In this document: positions 35,396 to 43,088 of the stretch, piece after piece
Layout: each line of letters opens with the position of its first letter
Position numbering within the stretch: the first letter of the stretch is position 1
The notes under the pieces: generated by a model
Database searches by the model: none
What the model saw: only the letters and a program-made list of their open reading frames with translations
Told to the model about the DNA's origin: nothing
Origin: Paenibacillus silagei
GTDB taxonomy: Bacteria; Bacillota; Bacilli; Paenibacillales; Paenibacillaceae
Assembly: GCF_017874735.1 (NCBI RefSeq)
Contig: NZ_JAGGLV010000004.1
Coordinates: 248,001-312,000, forward strand
Direction: 5' to 3'
DNA length: 64,000 nucleotides
Position numbers and translations under genes: made by a program

Positions 35396-36826
35396 CTACT
35401 CCTGTCCATGCTCATGATCCCGGCCAAGTAACCCGCTGAGCGCCTCAGTCACGTTCATGCCGGTAAGTGTCTGGGTCAGCTCTGGAACCTGGGCCATGAT
35501 TTTGGCGATATCACCCGTAATCTTGTTCACGCCTGAGGAAGCCCCGTCCTGGGAGATGACGGTGATCTTATCTACCTTGGCCAGCGGGGAGGCGATTTTC
35601 TCAGCCAGCTCGGGCAGGATTTTCAGGAATTCCACGGTCAGGGCGGCTTGAGTGAACTGTTTGTACGCCTCAGCCTTCTTCTGCAGCGCTCCCGCTTCCG
35701 CCGCTCCGGCGAGCTGGACGATCTCCGCATTCGCCTTCCCTTTTGCCAATTCCGCCTCCGCTGTTGCCAGTCCGCGCTTGGTCGTCGTAGCGGCTTCGGC
35801 TTCCGCCTCCAGAATCTGCCGCTGCTTGGCGGCTTCCGCTCTCATGATCGTTGCTTGATTCTCTGCCTGGGCCGGCTTGATTACCGTCGCTTCCAGCTCC
35901 CGCTGTCTCAGCTCGACCTCGATCTCCCGGACTGTGCGGTTGGCTTCGGCCTCCATCTGTGTGATTTTGACCTGTTCCGTAACCAGCGACTGCTTGATCT
36001 TATTCTGCTGCAATTCGTACGCCAGATCCGCCTGTGCCTTCTTCACCTCGGTCTCCAGCTTGAAGTCCGCCTGCTTAATGTTCAGCTCCTTCTCGAACAG
36101 CGATTCCTTCGCACGGGCAGCGGTTCCTGCTTCAATCGTCGCCTGATGCGCATTGGCTTTGGCAATGGAGGATTCCTTCTCCGCCTCGGCCTGCTTGATC
36201 TGAATATCGCGTTCGGCTTCAGCCTTGGCGATGCTGGCATCACGGCGAATCCGCTCAATCTCAGGCACCCCCATATTGTCGATGTACCCTTTGTCGTCAG
36301 TAATTTTCTTGATGGTGAAGCTGACGACCTCCAGCCCCATCTTGTCGAGATCCTCCGAGCAGGTCTCCCGCATCTTGCTGTTGATTTCGTCTGGGGTCTT
36401 GAGTATAGATTCTACACTGAGCTGCCCGATTAGGCCGCGCAGATGGCCCTCCACCGAATGCAGAATAATCGTCTCACGGTCCTCTTCCGGCCGGTCAATG
36501 AACTGCTCGCTGGCTGTGAGAATAGCGGTTGGATCGCTTTTGATCTTAATCTGGGCGACCGCCTCCAGGTTCAGCTTGATGCCCTGGCGGGAAAACATGG
36601 CCTGCGCCGGGATCACATCGAAGCTCATCAGCATCATGGAGATGGTTTTATTGTTCTGGAAGCCGGGGATGACGAATGTCCCGCCGCCCTGGACCACTCT
36701 TTTACCGCCGAGACCGTATACGATCATGGCCTGATTAGGCGGAACCTTTTTATACGCAGTCACAATACTGGTTAACGCCAGCAGAATTACAACAACAATA
36801 GCTCCGGTTACATATAAAATTAACAT
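35396..36826 (-). CDS. floT: flotillin-like SPFH membrane-scaffold protein
   Basis: A 476-residue protein: an N-terminal membrane anchor (ILYVTGAIVVVILLALTSIV), an SPFH/band-7 domain (about 35-190), a long Ala/Glu-rich coiled coil (about 190-350; repeated AEAE/KAEAE patterns) and a C-terminal oligomerisation region. Bacillus FloT (YuaG) organises functional membrane microdomains. Start ATG at 36826 is preferred over GTG at 36838, which abuts GGGGA. It follows the NfeD gene by 18 bp in an operon, the same order as yuaF-yuaG in Bacillus subtilis. Confidence 0.94.
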   Translation of the reverse strand: MLILYVTGAIVVVILLALTSIVTAYKKVPPNQAMIVYGLGGKRVVQGGGTFVIPGFQNNKTISMMLMSFDVIPAQAMFSRQGIKLNLEAVAQIKIKSDPTAILTASEQFIDRPEEDRETIILHSVEGHLRGLIGQLSVESILKTPDEINSKMRETCSEDLDKMGLEVVSFTIKKITDDKGYIDNMGVPEIERIRRDASIAKAEAERDIQIKQAEAEKESSIAKANAHQATIEAGTAARAKESLFEKELNIKQADFKLETEVKKAQADLAYELQQNKIKQSLVTEQVKITQMEAEANRTVREIEVELRQRELEATVIKPAQAENQATIMRAEAAKQRQILEAEAEAATTTKRGLATAEAELAKGKANAEIVQLAGAAEAGALQKKAEAYKQFTQAALTVEFLKILPELAEKIASPLAKVDKITVISQDGASSGVNKITGDIAKIMAQVPELTQTLTGMNVTEALSGLLGRDHEHGQE

Positions 36827-36844
36827 TTGCTCCGACACTCCCCG

Positions 36845-37381
36845 TTAGTTTTGTTCCATTTCCCTCTCGAACAAAGTGACCGCTGCGATCCCCTTATCCG
36901 TCTTCACAATAATCACCCGATCGCCCCGCAATAGCGACTGACCGGATTCGGCCCGCACACCGATGGAGCGCATGGTCCCATGCAGCACATACTTCATCTC
37001 TCCCACGGCCCCATCCGCTGCGGCGATGCTGATATAGCCGAGCTGGCCTGCCGGATCATAATCGAGTTCACTCATACTGCTGTCATACCGGGTCATCACC
37101 CGGGCCAGTACCGTGTAGAGCAGGATGCCCGGCAGCAGGGCGATCAAGGTACAGACCAGTACTACGGCGAGCAGTTGCATCCCGCTGTACTTGACAAGCA
37201 TATACCCCGTGCCGCCCCAGACGGTGACAAACACCATCAGCGGAAGAATCGGGAGAAAGCCTGGCCCCCCGGCATCCCCTCCCCCGACATGCAGGTGGCC
37301 TACCAGACCGTGCCCATGAATGCTGCCGCTTAGGATAAGCACGAGGCCAACCCAGAAGCAGACGATAAATACAGTAGCGAT
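36845..37381 (-). CDS. NfeD-type membrane protein (YuaF-like) with an apparent ATC start
   Basis: About 178 residues: membrane segments at the N-terminus and around residues 40-85 (LPLMVFVTVWGGTGYML; LLAVVLVCTLIALLPGILLY) and a C-terminal OB-fold (GQLGYISIAAADGAVG ... GDRVIIVKTDKGIAAVTLFE). NfeD proteins partner flotillins, and the flotillin gene follows. The first ordinary start, GTG at 37342, would cut the first membrane helix. The frame continues upstream as IATVFIVCFWVGL, and AGGAGG stands exactly 8 nt before ATC at 37381. Initiation at ATC is therefore proposed. If wrong, the protein starts at 37342 with 165 residues. Confidence 0.8.
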   Translation of the reverse strand: MATVFIVCFWVGLVLILSGSIHGHGLVGHLHVGGGDAGGPGFLPILPLMVFVTVWGGTGYMLVKYSGMQLLAVVLVCTLIALLPGILLYTVLARVMTRYDSSMSELDYDPAGQLGYISIAAADGAVGEMKYVLHGTMRSIGVRAESGQSLLRGDRVIIVKTDKGIAAVTLFEREMEQN

Positions 37382-37417
37382 GGGAACCCCCTCCTTTCAA
37401 TGTAATATGGCTATAAG

Positions 37418-37489
37418 AAAATTGACTGTAGTGGAGATGCGGAAACTGACTGTAGTGGCGATGCGGAAACTGACTATTGTGGTGCATAA
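37418..37489. repeat. 24-bp tandem repeat, three units
   Basis: Three units of GAAACTGACTGTAGTGGCGA plus TGCG, at 37418, 37442 and 37466, lie just upstream of the nfeD ribosome site. The last is diverged. Confidence 0.85.
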
Positions 37490-37570
37490 ACTGAATAATT
37501 AGTGTTGTTATAAGATTCATTTGTGCTTCCACCCGTCGCTGCCTGGTTGTGTATGGCAGAGGCGAAGTTG

Positions 37571-37870
37571 GATTCAAGGGCACTTGTGCTCTTCATTTGC
37601 TCTTTTGGCCAACTTTCCTGAGATTCAGGGGCACTTGTGCTCTTCATTTGCTCGTTTAGCCAACATTCCCGGGATTCAGGGGCACTTGTGCTCTTCATTT
37701 GCTCGTTTAGCTAACTTTCCTGGAATTCAGGGGCACTTGTGCTCTTCATTTCCACCTCCAGCCCACTTCCAGCGCAATCTGTGGGATTTATCCCTCTCAT
37801 TTCCGCATCCAGCCCACTTTCAGCCTATTCAGTGGGATTTATGTCTTTCCTGCACAGCAAAAAGACCACA
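37571..37870. repeat. 51-bp tandem repeat array II (six units)
   Basis: Units start at 37571, 37622, 37673, 37724, 37775 and 37826. The first four share GGGCACTTGTGCTCTTCATT; the last two are diverged (GTGGGATTTAT variants). The period is the same as in the arrays at 4118 and 46718 but the sequence is unrelated. It lies between the riboswitch terminator and the nfeD-flotillin operon. Open frames across it result from the multiple-of-three unit and are not taken as genes. Confidence 0.92.
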
Positions 37871-37894
37871 GCAGCAGCAGGGCTCTCCGTGGTC
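37859..37894 (-). terminator. riboswitch expression-platform terminator
   Basis: On the minus strand GACCAC (37894-37889) pairs with GTGGTC (37869-37864), followed by TTTTT (37863-37859). It stands about 25 nt after the riboswitch aptamer, where ligand-controlled termination is expected. Confidence 0.85.
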
Positions 37895-37917
37895 GGTTAC
37901 TCGATCATGGCGCTCAT

Positions 37918-38085
37918 CCTCTCTCTTCGAGGCTTACGGGGTTAGCTGACGGATTCGGGCAGCGAGATTGCCCTACCTCACCAGAGCCATAGTAGCACAC
38001 TGGCAAGGATTCACCCCGGGTACTCAGCAGCCTATCCTTAAGCCGCCTGCACCAGTTGGTTCCCCCGTTCCCGTTACGGAATTCA
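37918..38085 (-). ncRNA. c-di-AMP riboswitch (ydaO/yuaA leader)
   Basis: The minus strand carries the family's conserved blocks in order: CGGGGGAACC, GGGGTGAATCC, GTAGGGCAATCTC, CCCGAATCCGTCAGCTAACC and CCGTAAGCCTCGAAGAGAG. These match my recollection of the Bacillus subtilis ydaO leader. The family binds cyclic di-AMP and usually lowers expression of potassium-transport or cell-wall genes. Here the next gene on that strand is nfeD, about 480 nt past the terminator, separated by two tandem arrays. Whether it controls nfeD-flotillin or is an orphan is open. Confidence 0.9.
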
Positions 38086-38275
38086 GCCATTTCAAGAACA
38101 GTGTCATTTCATTCGGTTGTTGATTGAATCTTACGCCTGCAGCCATTTAATGTAAAACCTCACGGATGACAAAAGAAGTCAATAATGCTGTCCCTTCGTG
38201 AATGAAGGCGCATTCTTCAGCTCTGCTCTTATCCGCCCGGGGATTTGCTCGCGCTATCGTCTGTTTACACCCATC

Positions 38276-38522
38276 CTACTCACCTACTCACCTACTCACC
38301 TACTCACTTACTCACCTACTCACCTACTCACCTACTCACCTACTCACCTACTCACTTACTCACTTACTCACCTACTCACCTACTCACCTACTCACTTACT
38401 CACTTACTCACCTACTCACTTACTCACTTACTCACTTACTCACTTACTCACTTACTCACTTACTCACTTACTCACTTACTCACTTACTCACTTACTCACT
38501 TACTCACTTATTCACTTATTCT
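38276..38522. repeat. octamer microsatellite CTACTCAC/TTACTCAC
   Basis: About 31 tandem copies of an 8-bp unit, CTACTCAC in the left part and TTACTCAC in the right part. It lies upstream of the TetR-family gene. Translated frames (LLTYSPTH-like) are artefacts of the repeat. The flanks 38530-38700 are C/T-rich with nothing else recognised. Confidence 0.95.
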
Positions 38523-38710
38523 CCTACTCTTACTCCCACTCTAGCTCTCACTCCTCATTTACTCACTTACTTCCCACTCCCTTCCCCACGCCCTCCTAAC
38601 TTAATCTCCTACCCCCCCACCTTTTTTTCTCAGCCCATTACTCCAAATTTAAAATATTCACATTTCCGTCACTCGATGCTCATTGTGCAATCTTTCCCTT
38701 TAAGCAATAA

Positions 38711-38743
38711 TAGAACCTATAGATTCTCTAGAACTTATAGATT
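38711..38743 (+). promoter_or_regulatory. direct repeat before the TetR gene, candidate operator
   Basis: TAGAACCTATAGATT (38711-38725) and TAGAACTTATAGATT (38729-38743) differ in one base and are 18 bp apart, just before the ribosome site of the TetR gene. This is a plausible autoregulatory operator. Confidence 0.5.
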
Positions 38744-38768
38744 TCAGGGAAAGGAGGAACATTTACTT

Positions 38769-39389
38769 TTGAATTCCAAACTGAATCTGCGGGACAAAAA
38801 AAAAGAAGCTACCGCCTATGCCTTAGCCGTAGCGGCCTTCGAGCTTGCGCTTGAGCATGGGATGGATGGCTTCATTGTGGATGATGTTGTTCAGAAGGCT
38901 GGATATTCCCGGCGGACTTTTGCGAATTACTTCTCCTGTAAGGAGGAGGCAGTCGCCGCCTATTTCATTGGCATTATTGCTGTCCAAGAGAAAGAGAATA
39001 ACCCGCTGGCTGCTCTGCCGTCGGATGCTACACCGCTCGATGCCCTGTACAATCTGCTGAAGCTGCAATTCACCTCGGAGTTCCTGCATAAGCTGCGGCA
39101 GTTCGTCTCCCTGGCGAATCAATATCCGTCCCTGGAGCCTTACATTCTCAATGTCTTCCGGCATTTGCAGATCACTGCCCAGGAGACACTGGAGCAGTTC
39201 ACCCGTGGACGGTATGCCGATGGATATACCCACCTGCTGGTAGGTGCCGTCTATGGGGCCTTCGTGCCTATCCTGGACGGACGGCTGAACGTCATGCTGC
39301 CGGGTGAGCAGCAGAGCGGGGAATCCGGGGCTATGCCGTTTGAACAATACCTGAATTCCATGTTTGCTTATTTACGCAACGGCTTCTAA
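38769..39389 (+). CDS. TetR-family transcriptional regulator
   Basis: A 206-residue regulator with the TetR helix-turn-helix (GFIVDDVVQKAGYSRRTFANYFSCKEEAVAAYF near 30-62) and an all-helical ligand domain. The apparent start is TTG at 38769, 10 nt after AAGGAGGA. The reading frame is open far upstream only because of the octamer repeat. It is 29 bp from the MMPL transporter gene and probably represses this two-gene operon, as is usual for TetR/exporter pairs. Confidence 0.88.
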   Translation: MNSKLNLRDKKKEATAYALAVAAFELALEHGMDGFIVDDVVQKAGYSRRTFANYFSCKEEAVAAYFIGIIAVQEKENNPLAALPSDATPLDALYNLLKLQFTSEFLHKLRQFVSLANQYPSLEPYILNVFRHLQITAQETLEQFTRGRYADGYTHLLVGAVYGAFVPILDGRLNVMLPGEQQSGESGAMPFEQYLNSMFAYLRNGF

Positions 39390-39418
39390 ATTCACAGATA
39401 AAGAGGAGAAACCACTAC

Positions 39419-41926
39419 ATGTCTACCTTTCTATACCGCTTAGGTAAATCGGCTTATGCCAAGCCCTGGGCCTTCATTGCAGTCTGGATCATTGTACTCG
39501 GAGTTGTAGGCACCCTGATTGGAGTCAATGGCATTCAATCCAGCTCCGAGATGAAAATTGAAGGCACAGAGTCGCAAAAGGTGCTGGATAAGCTGACAAA
39601 AGAGCTGCCCGCTGCGGCCGGAGGCCAGGCTAGTATCGCCTTCACAGTACCGGACGGGGAGCGTCTTGATACGCCTGAGCGTACAGCACTGCTTCTAAAA
39701 GCTATTAATGATGTGTACAACATGGAATATGTCATCAACCCTGCCGAACTGGCAGCACAAGCAGCGGCCGCCGCTGCCGGTCAAGCCGCTACTGATCCTT
39801 CCGCCGCTGCTGGCCAAGCCGCTGCCGATCCTTCCGCTGCCACTGGTCAAGCTGCTGCCGATCCTTCCGCTGCCACTGGTCAAGCTGCTGCCGATCCTTC
39901 CGCCGCCGCGGGTCAAGCCGCTGCTGATCCTTCCGCTGCCACTGGTCAAGCCGCTGCCGATCCTTCCGCCGCTGCGGGTCAAGCTGCAGCTGATCCTTCC
40001 GCCGCTGCTGGTCAAGCCGCTGCTGCTCAGGCAGCACCGTTCGGTCCGCTGATTGTCCAAGGCGCTCCGGTTCCCGGCGTGATGCTGTCGGCTAACGGCA
40101 GCATTGCCCTGTTCCAGTTCCAGTTCACGGTTCAGCAGACATCTCTGCCATCGGAGGTGCCGGACAACATTATCGATGCCGTGACCGAAGTTGAACAGTC
40201 CGGTTCAGGCATTACCGCGATTCCAAGCGACTCGCTCAAAAGCTTGCCGGCCATCGGCTCCACGGAAGCGATCGGCGTAGCCGTTGCTGCCATCGTATTG
40301 TTCATGACGCTGGGCTCAGTCGTTGCCGCCGGGCTGCCGCTGCTGACCGCACTTCTCGGAGTAGGCATTAGCGTCGGAGGTGCCTTTGCCCTCGGCAGCC
40401 TGATCCAGATGAACGATATTACACCGGTTCTTGCCGTGATGATTGGTCTCGCCGTGGGGATTGACTACTCGCTGTTCATTGTGAACCGCCAGCGCCGTCT
40501 GATCCTGGATGAGAAATTAAGCGCAGCCGAAGCAGCCAGCCGTGCACTGGGCACCGCAGGCAGCGCGGTATTCTTCGCCGGTCTGACCGTTATTATCGCC
40601 TTATGCGGCATGCTCGTCATCGGCATCGGCTTCTTATCGACAATGGCACTTGTGGCTGCGGCCAGTGTTCTGATTAACGTCCTGTTGGCATTGTCCCTGC
40701 TGCCTGCGCTGCTCGGCCTGGTCGGTGAACGGATCGTAACCGCCAAAGCCCGGACCAAGCACAGCACCGCTGCCAAAAAATCGCAGCACAGCTTCTCGCA
40801 CCGCTGGGCAAATGCCACGGTGAAATACCGCTGGGCCATCATTGTGCTGGTGGTGCTGGTGCTTGGCACAGCCGCCATTCCAGTGACCAAGATGGAGCTG
40901 GGTATTCCATCAGGCGCCTCGGCGAACCTGGATACTCCGGCCCGTCAGAGCTATGATGTCATCTCCAAAGGGTTTGGCGAAGGCTTCAACGGCCCGCTGC
41001 TGCTGGTTGCTGAGACAAAGAATCCGTCTGAGAAGATCTCCATGCCGATCCTGGGCAAGCTGGTTCAGGAGCTGCAAATGCACGACAATGTGACCCTGGT
41101 CTCTCCGCTCGGTGTCAGTCCCACCGGCGATATCGCCATTATCAGCCTGATTCCGAAGACAGGGCCCACAGATACCGCAACCAGAGACCTGGTACAGGAG
41201 CTGCGTGATCCAGCGTCCAGCCTGACCACCGGCAACAATATTAATCTTGGCGTGACCGGCTTCACCGCCATCAATATTGATATGTCCTCGAAGCTGTCCG
41301 ATGCCTTCCCTGTATACATCGGGATCATCGTTATCCTGTCGCTGATCATTCTGCTCTTGGTATTCCGGTCCATTATCGTACCTATCAAAGCAACCGTCGG
41401 CTTCGTGTTAAGTATTATTGCCACCTTCGGCGTAACCACCGCCGTCTATCAATGGGGCTGGCTGCATTCGCTGTTCGGCTTCGATACCGGCGGACCGCTG
41501 CTAAGCTTCATGCCGATCCTGGTCACCGGTATTCTGTACGGACTCGCCATGGATTATCAGGTCTTCCTGGTCAGCTCCATGCGTGAAGCTTATGTCCACG
41601 GCCGCCATGGCAAGGACAGTGTTATTCACGGCTATGATCTGGCCAGCCGGGTCGTACTGGCCGCAGGTGTGATCATGGTGTCCGTCTTCGCCGGCTTCAT
41701 CTTCGCCCCTGATGCGATGATTAAGCAGATCGGCTTCGCGCTGGCCTTCGGCATCCTGATCGATGCCTTCATCATCCGGATGACGCTTGTTCCGGCCGTC
41801 ATGGCCGTCTTCGGCGACAAAGCCTGGTGGCTGCCGAAATGGCTGGACCGCCTGCTGCCGAATCTCGATGTCGAAGGCGATAAGCTGATCGCCAAGCTGA
41901 ATGCCGAGAGCGGACACAAGCACTAA
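39419..41926 (+). CDS. MMPL/RND-family transporter with repeat insertion
   Basis: An 835-residue protein of the YdfJ-like MMPL family with about twelve membrane segments in two halves: TM1 about 18-38, an outer loop, then clusters about 280-450 and 640-800. The motif MIGLAVGIDYSLFIVNRQRR and its second-half counterpart GLAMDYQVFLVSSMRE are proton-relay regions. Usual length is about 700-730; the excess is an Ala/Gln/Asp/Pro/Ser repeat tract at residues 121-197 in the first extracytoplasmic loop. Such proteins export lipids or toxic compounds. It is coupled to the TetR gene upstream. ATG follows AGAGGAG. Confidence 0.92.
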   Translation: MSTFLYRLGKSAYAKPWAFIAVWIIVLGVVGTLIGVNGIQSSSEMKIEGTESQKVLDKLTKELPAAAGGQASIAFTVPDGERLDTPERTALLLKAINDVYNMEYVINPAELAAQAAAAAAGQAATDPSAAAGQAAADPSAATGQAAADPSAATGQAAADPSAAAGQAAADPSAATGQAAADPSAAAGQAAADPSAAAGQAAAAQAAPFGPLIVQGAPVPGVMLSANGSIALFQFQFTVQQTSLPSEVPDNIIDAVTEVEQSGSGITAIPSDSLKSLPAIGSTEAIGVAVAAIVLFMTLGSVVAAGLPLLTALLGVGISVGGAFALGSLIQMNDITPVLAVMIGLAVGIDYSLFIVNRQRRLILDEKLSAAEAASRALGTAGSAVFFAGLTVIIALCGMLVIGIGFLSTMALVAAASVLINVLLALSLLPALLGLVGERIVTAKARTKHSTAAKKSQHSFSHRWANATVKYRWAIIVLVVLVLGTAAIPVTKMELGIPSGASANLDTPARQSYDVISKGFGEGFNGPLLLVAETKNPSEKISMPILGKLVQELQMHDNVTLVSPLGVSPTGDIAIISLIPKTGPTDTATRDLVQELRDPASSLTTGNNINLGVTGFTAINIDMSSKLSDAFPVYIGIIVILSLIILLLVFRSIIVPIKATVGFVLSIIATFGVTTAVYQWGWLHSLFGFDTGGPLLSFMPILVTGILYGLAMDYQVFLVSSMREAYVHGRHGKDSVIHGYDLASRVVLAAGVIMVSVFAGFIFAPDAMIKQIGFALAFGILIDAFIIRMTLVPAVMAVFGDKAWWLPKWLDRLLPNLDVEGDKLIAKLNAESGHKH
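39779..40009 (+). repeat. 33-bp in-frame tandem repeat, seven units
   Basis: Seven units encode GQAAADPSAA followed by Ala or Thr, plus a partial eighth. The units are close in DNA sequence, which indicates recent slippage expansion inside the transporter gene. The tract has no obvious transport role and may act as a flexible spacer outside the membrane. Confidence 0.93.
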
Positions 41927-41934
41927 ATTCGCCA

Positions 41935-41988
41935 CACACAAAGCGGAGACCTGGCTTCGATGAATAGTCAGGTACTTTGCGGGACTCC
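41935..41988 (+). repeat. dispersed intergenic repeat, copy 2
   Basis: Matches 29068-29124 (CACAAAG ... CTTCGATGA ... TCAGGTACTTTGCGGG). It lies 9 bp after the transporter gene. Confidence 0.75.
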
Positions 41989-42048
41989 AGGACATGTACA
42001 TCTCCCCGGAATAACGGACGGCACTCCCGCCGTTCTCCATGTACAAAT

Positions 42049-42080
42049 AGAGCCTGCGGCATCGTCCGCAGGCTCTATTT
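42049..42080 (+). terminator. rho-independent terminator
   Basis: AGAGCCTGCGG, loop CATCGT, CCGCAGGCTCT, then ATTTT. It ends the TetR-MMPL operon. Confidence 0.92.
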
Positions 42081-42126
42081 TGATATAACGGCTATAATTG
42101 AATTCAAATACTAAGGAGGAGTACCC

Positions 42127-42561
42127 ATGAACATCATAGAACTGGATCTTACCCAGAATCAGCAGGAAATCTCCCGCTTACTGGAGGAACACAGCCGCCG
42201 CATGGACAGCAGCATTCCGCCCTACCAGCGCGAGGTGATCTCCCTGGCGGCCTATGAGAACGGCGTCTTCATCGGTGGAGTTACCGGGGATATGGTCTGG
42301 AATATTCTGAATGTGCACTTGCTGGCTGTGGATCCCGGGTACAGGGGGCATGGACTCGGCAAGGCCCTGCTGGAAGAGCTGGAGCACAGAGCCAGGCAAC
42401 GCGGCTGTAAGGTAAGCGAGTTGACCACGATGAGCTGGCAGGCGCCGTTTTTTTATCAGAAGCAGGGGTATGAGATCTTCGGCGAGATCAAAGATTGTCC
42501 GCATGAAGGGCAGAGCAAATATTATCTCCAGAAAAACCTGAAGCCCGGTTCCCCCTCCTAA
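42127..42561 (+). CDS. GNAT-family N-acetyltransferase
   Basis: A 144-residue acetyltransferase with the acetyl-CoA loop VDPGYRGHGLGKALLEELEHRA (about 71-92) and the C-terminal PFFYQKQGYEIFGEI. The substrate cannot be predicted. ATG at 42127 follows AAGGAGGAG. It converges with the DUF1877 gene, 29 bp away. Confidence 0.9.
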   Translation: MNIIELDLTQNQQEISRLLEEHSRRMDSSIPPYQREVISLAAYENGVFIGGVTGDMVWNILNVHLLAVDPGYRGHGLGKALLEELEHRARQRGCKVSELTTMSWQAPFFYQKQGYEIFGEIKDCPHEGQSKYYLQKNLKPGSPS

Positions 42562-42590
42562 CGAGGTCCCGGCGCTTCGCGCCATCCCGT

Positions 42591-43040
42591 TCAAGCCACA
42601 CTGAAAATCACGTGCTTCCCGCCCGCCAGCGCCTTCCCGTAGAAGTCCAGCAGGCCTGCAAATTCACCCTTCAAAGCTGCCCTCAGCTCCTCCGCTACAC
42701 CATCCGTCTTCAATTGATCGAAGTCCACCTGCTGCATCGCCGCAATAATGTCCTCCAATTCATCCTGCTCGGTGCACGCGAAGAACCCGTCCTCCTCTTC
42801 CACCTCAAACACATGGACCCCGACAACAGCTTCACTTAACGGATCGCCTTCGATAGGTTCACTGGCCGAGACTCCGGTTAGCGCGAGATGCAGCTCCTCC
42901 CACAGCTTGTCGATATCGTAATATTCACTTCCGCTTTCAATCAGCTTCTCCAGCGTATCCATCAGCTCTGAACCGTCCATCTCCATCATGCGCTCCAGTG
43001 TATCCTCATCCACCATGACATATTGACCCAGCATCCCCAT
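42591..43040 (-). CDS. DUF1877 (YfbM-like) family protein
   Basis: A 149-residue acidic protein starting MGMLGQYVMVDEDTLERM, typical of the DUF1877/YfbM family, with the usual KLWEELHLALTG segment. The function of the family is unknown to me. The start follows GGGAGG. It may be co-transcribed after the cardiolipin synthase gene (48 bp gap). Confidence 0.82.
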   Translation of the reverse strand: MGMLGQYVMVDEDTLERMMEMDGSELMDTLEKLIESGSEYYDIDKLWEELHLALTGVSASEPIEGDPLSEAVVGVHVFEVEEEDGFFACTEQDELEDIIAAMQQVDFDQLKTDGVAEELRAALKGEFAGLLDFYGKALAGGKHVIFSVA

Positions 43041-43088
43041 CTGTCATTCCTCCCTCAATAAAATACAGCTGCCCGCGCTCCACTCTCC

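Noticed and set aside
35648-36433. 261-codon frame opposite flotillin
   Set aside because: It mirrors the repetitive Ala/Glu coiled-coil codons of flotillin and has no independent signal.
38202-38768. N-terminal extension of the TetR protein through the octamer repeat
   Set aside because: The extension is repeat translation; AAGGAGGA plus TTG at 38769 matches the normal TetR N-terminus.
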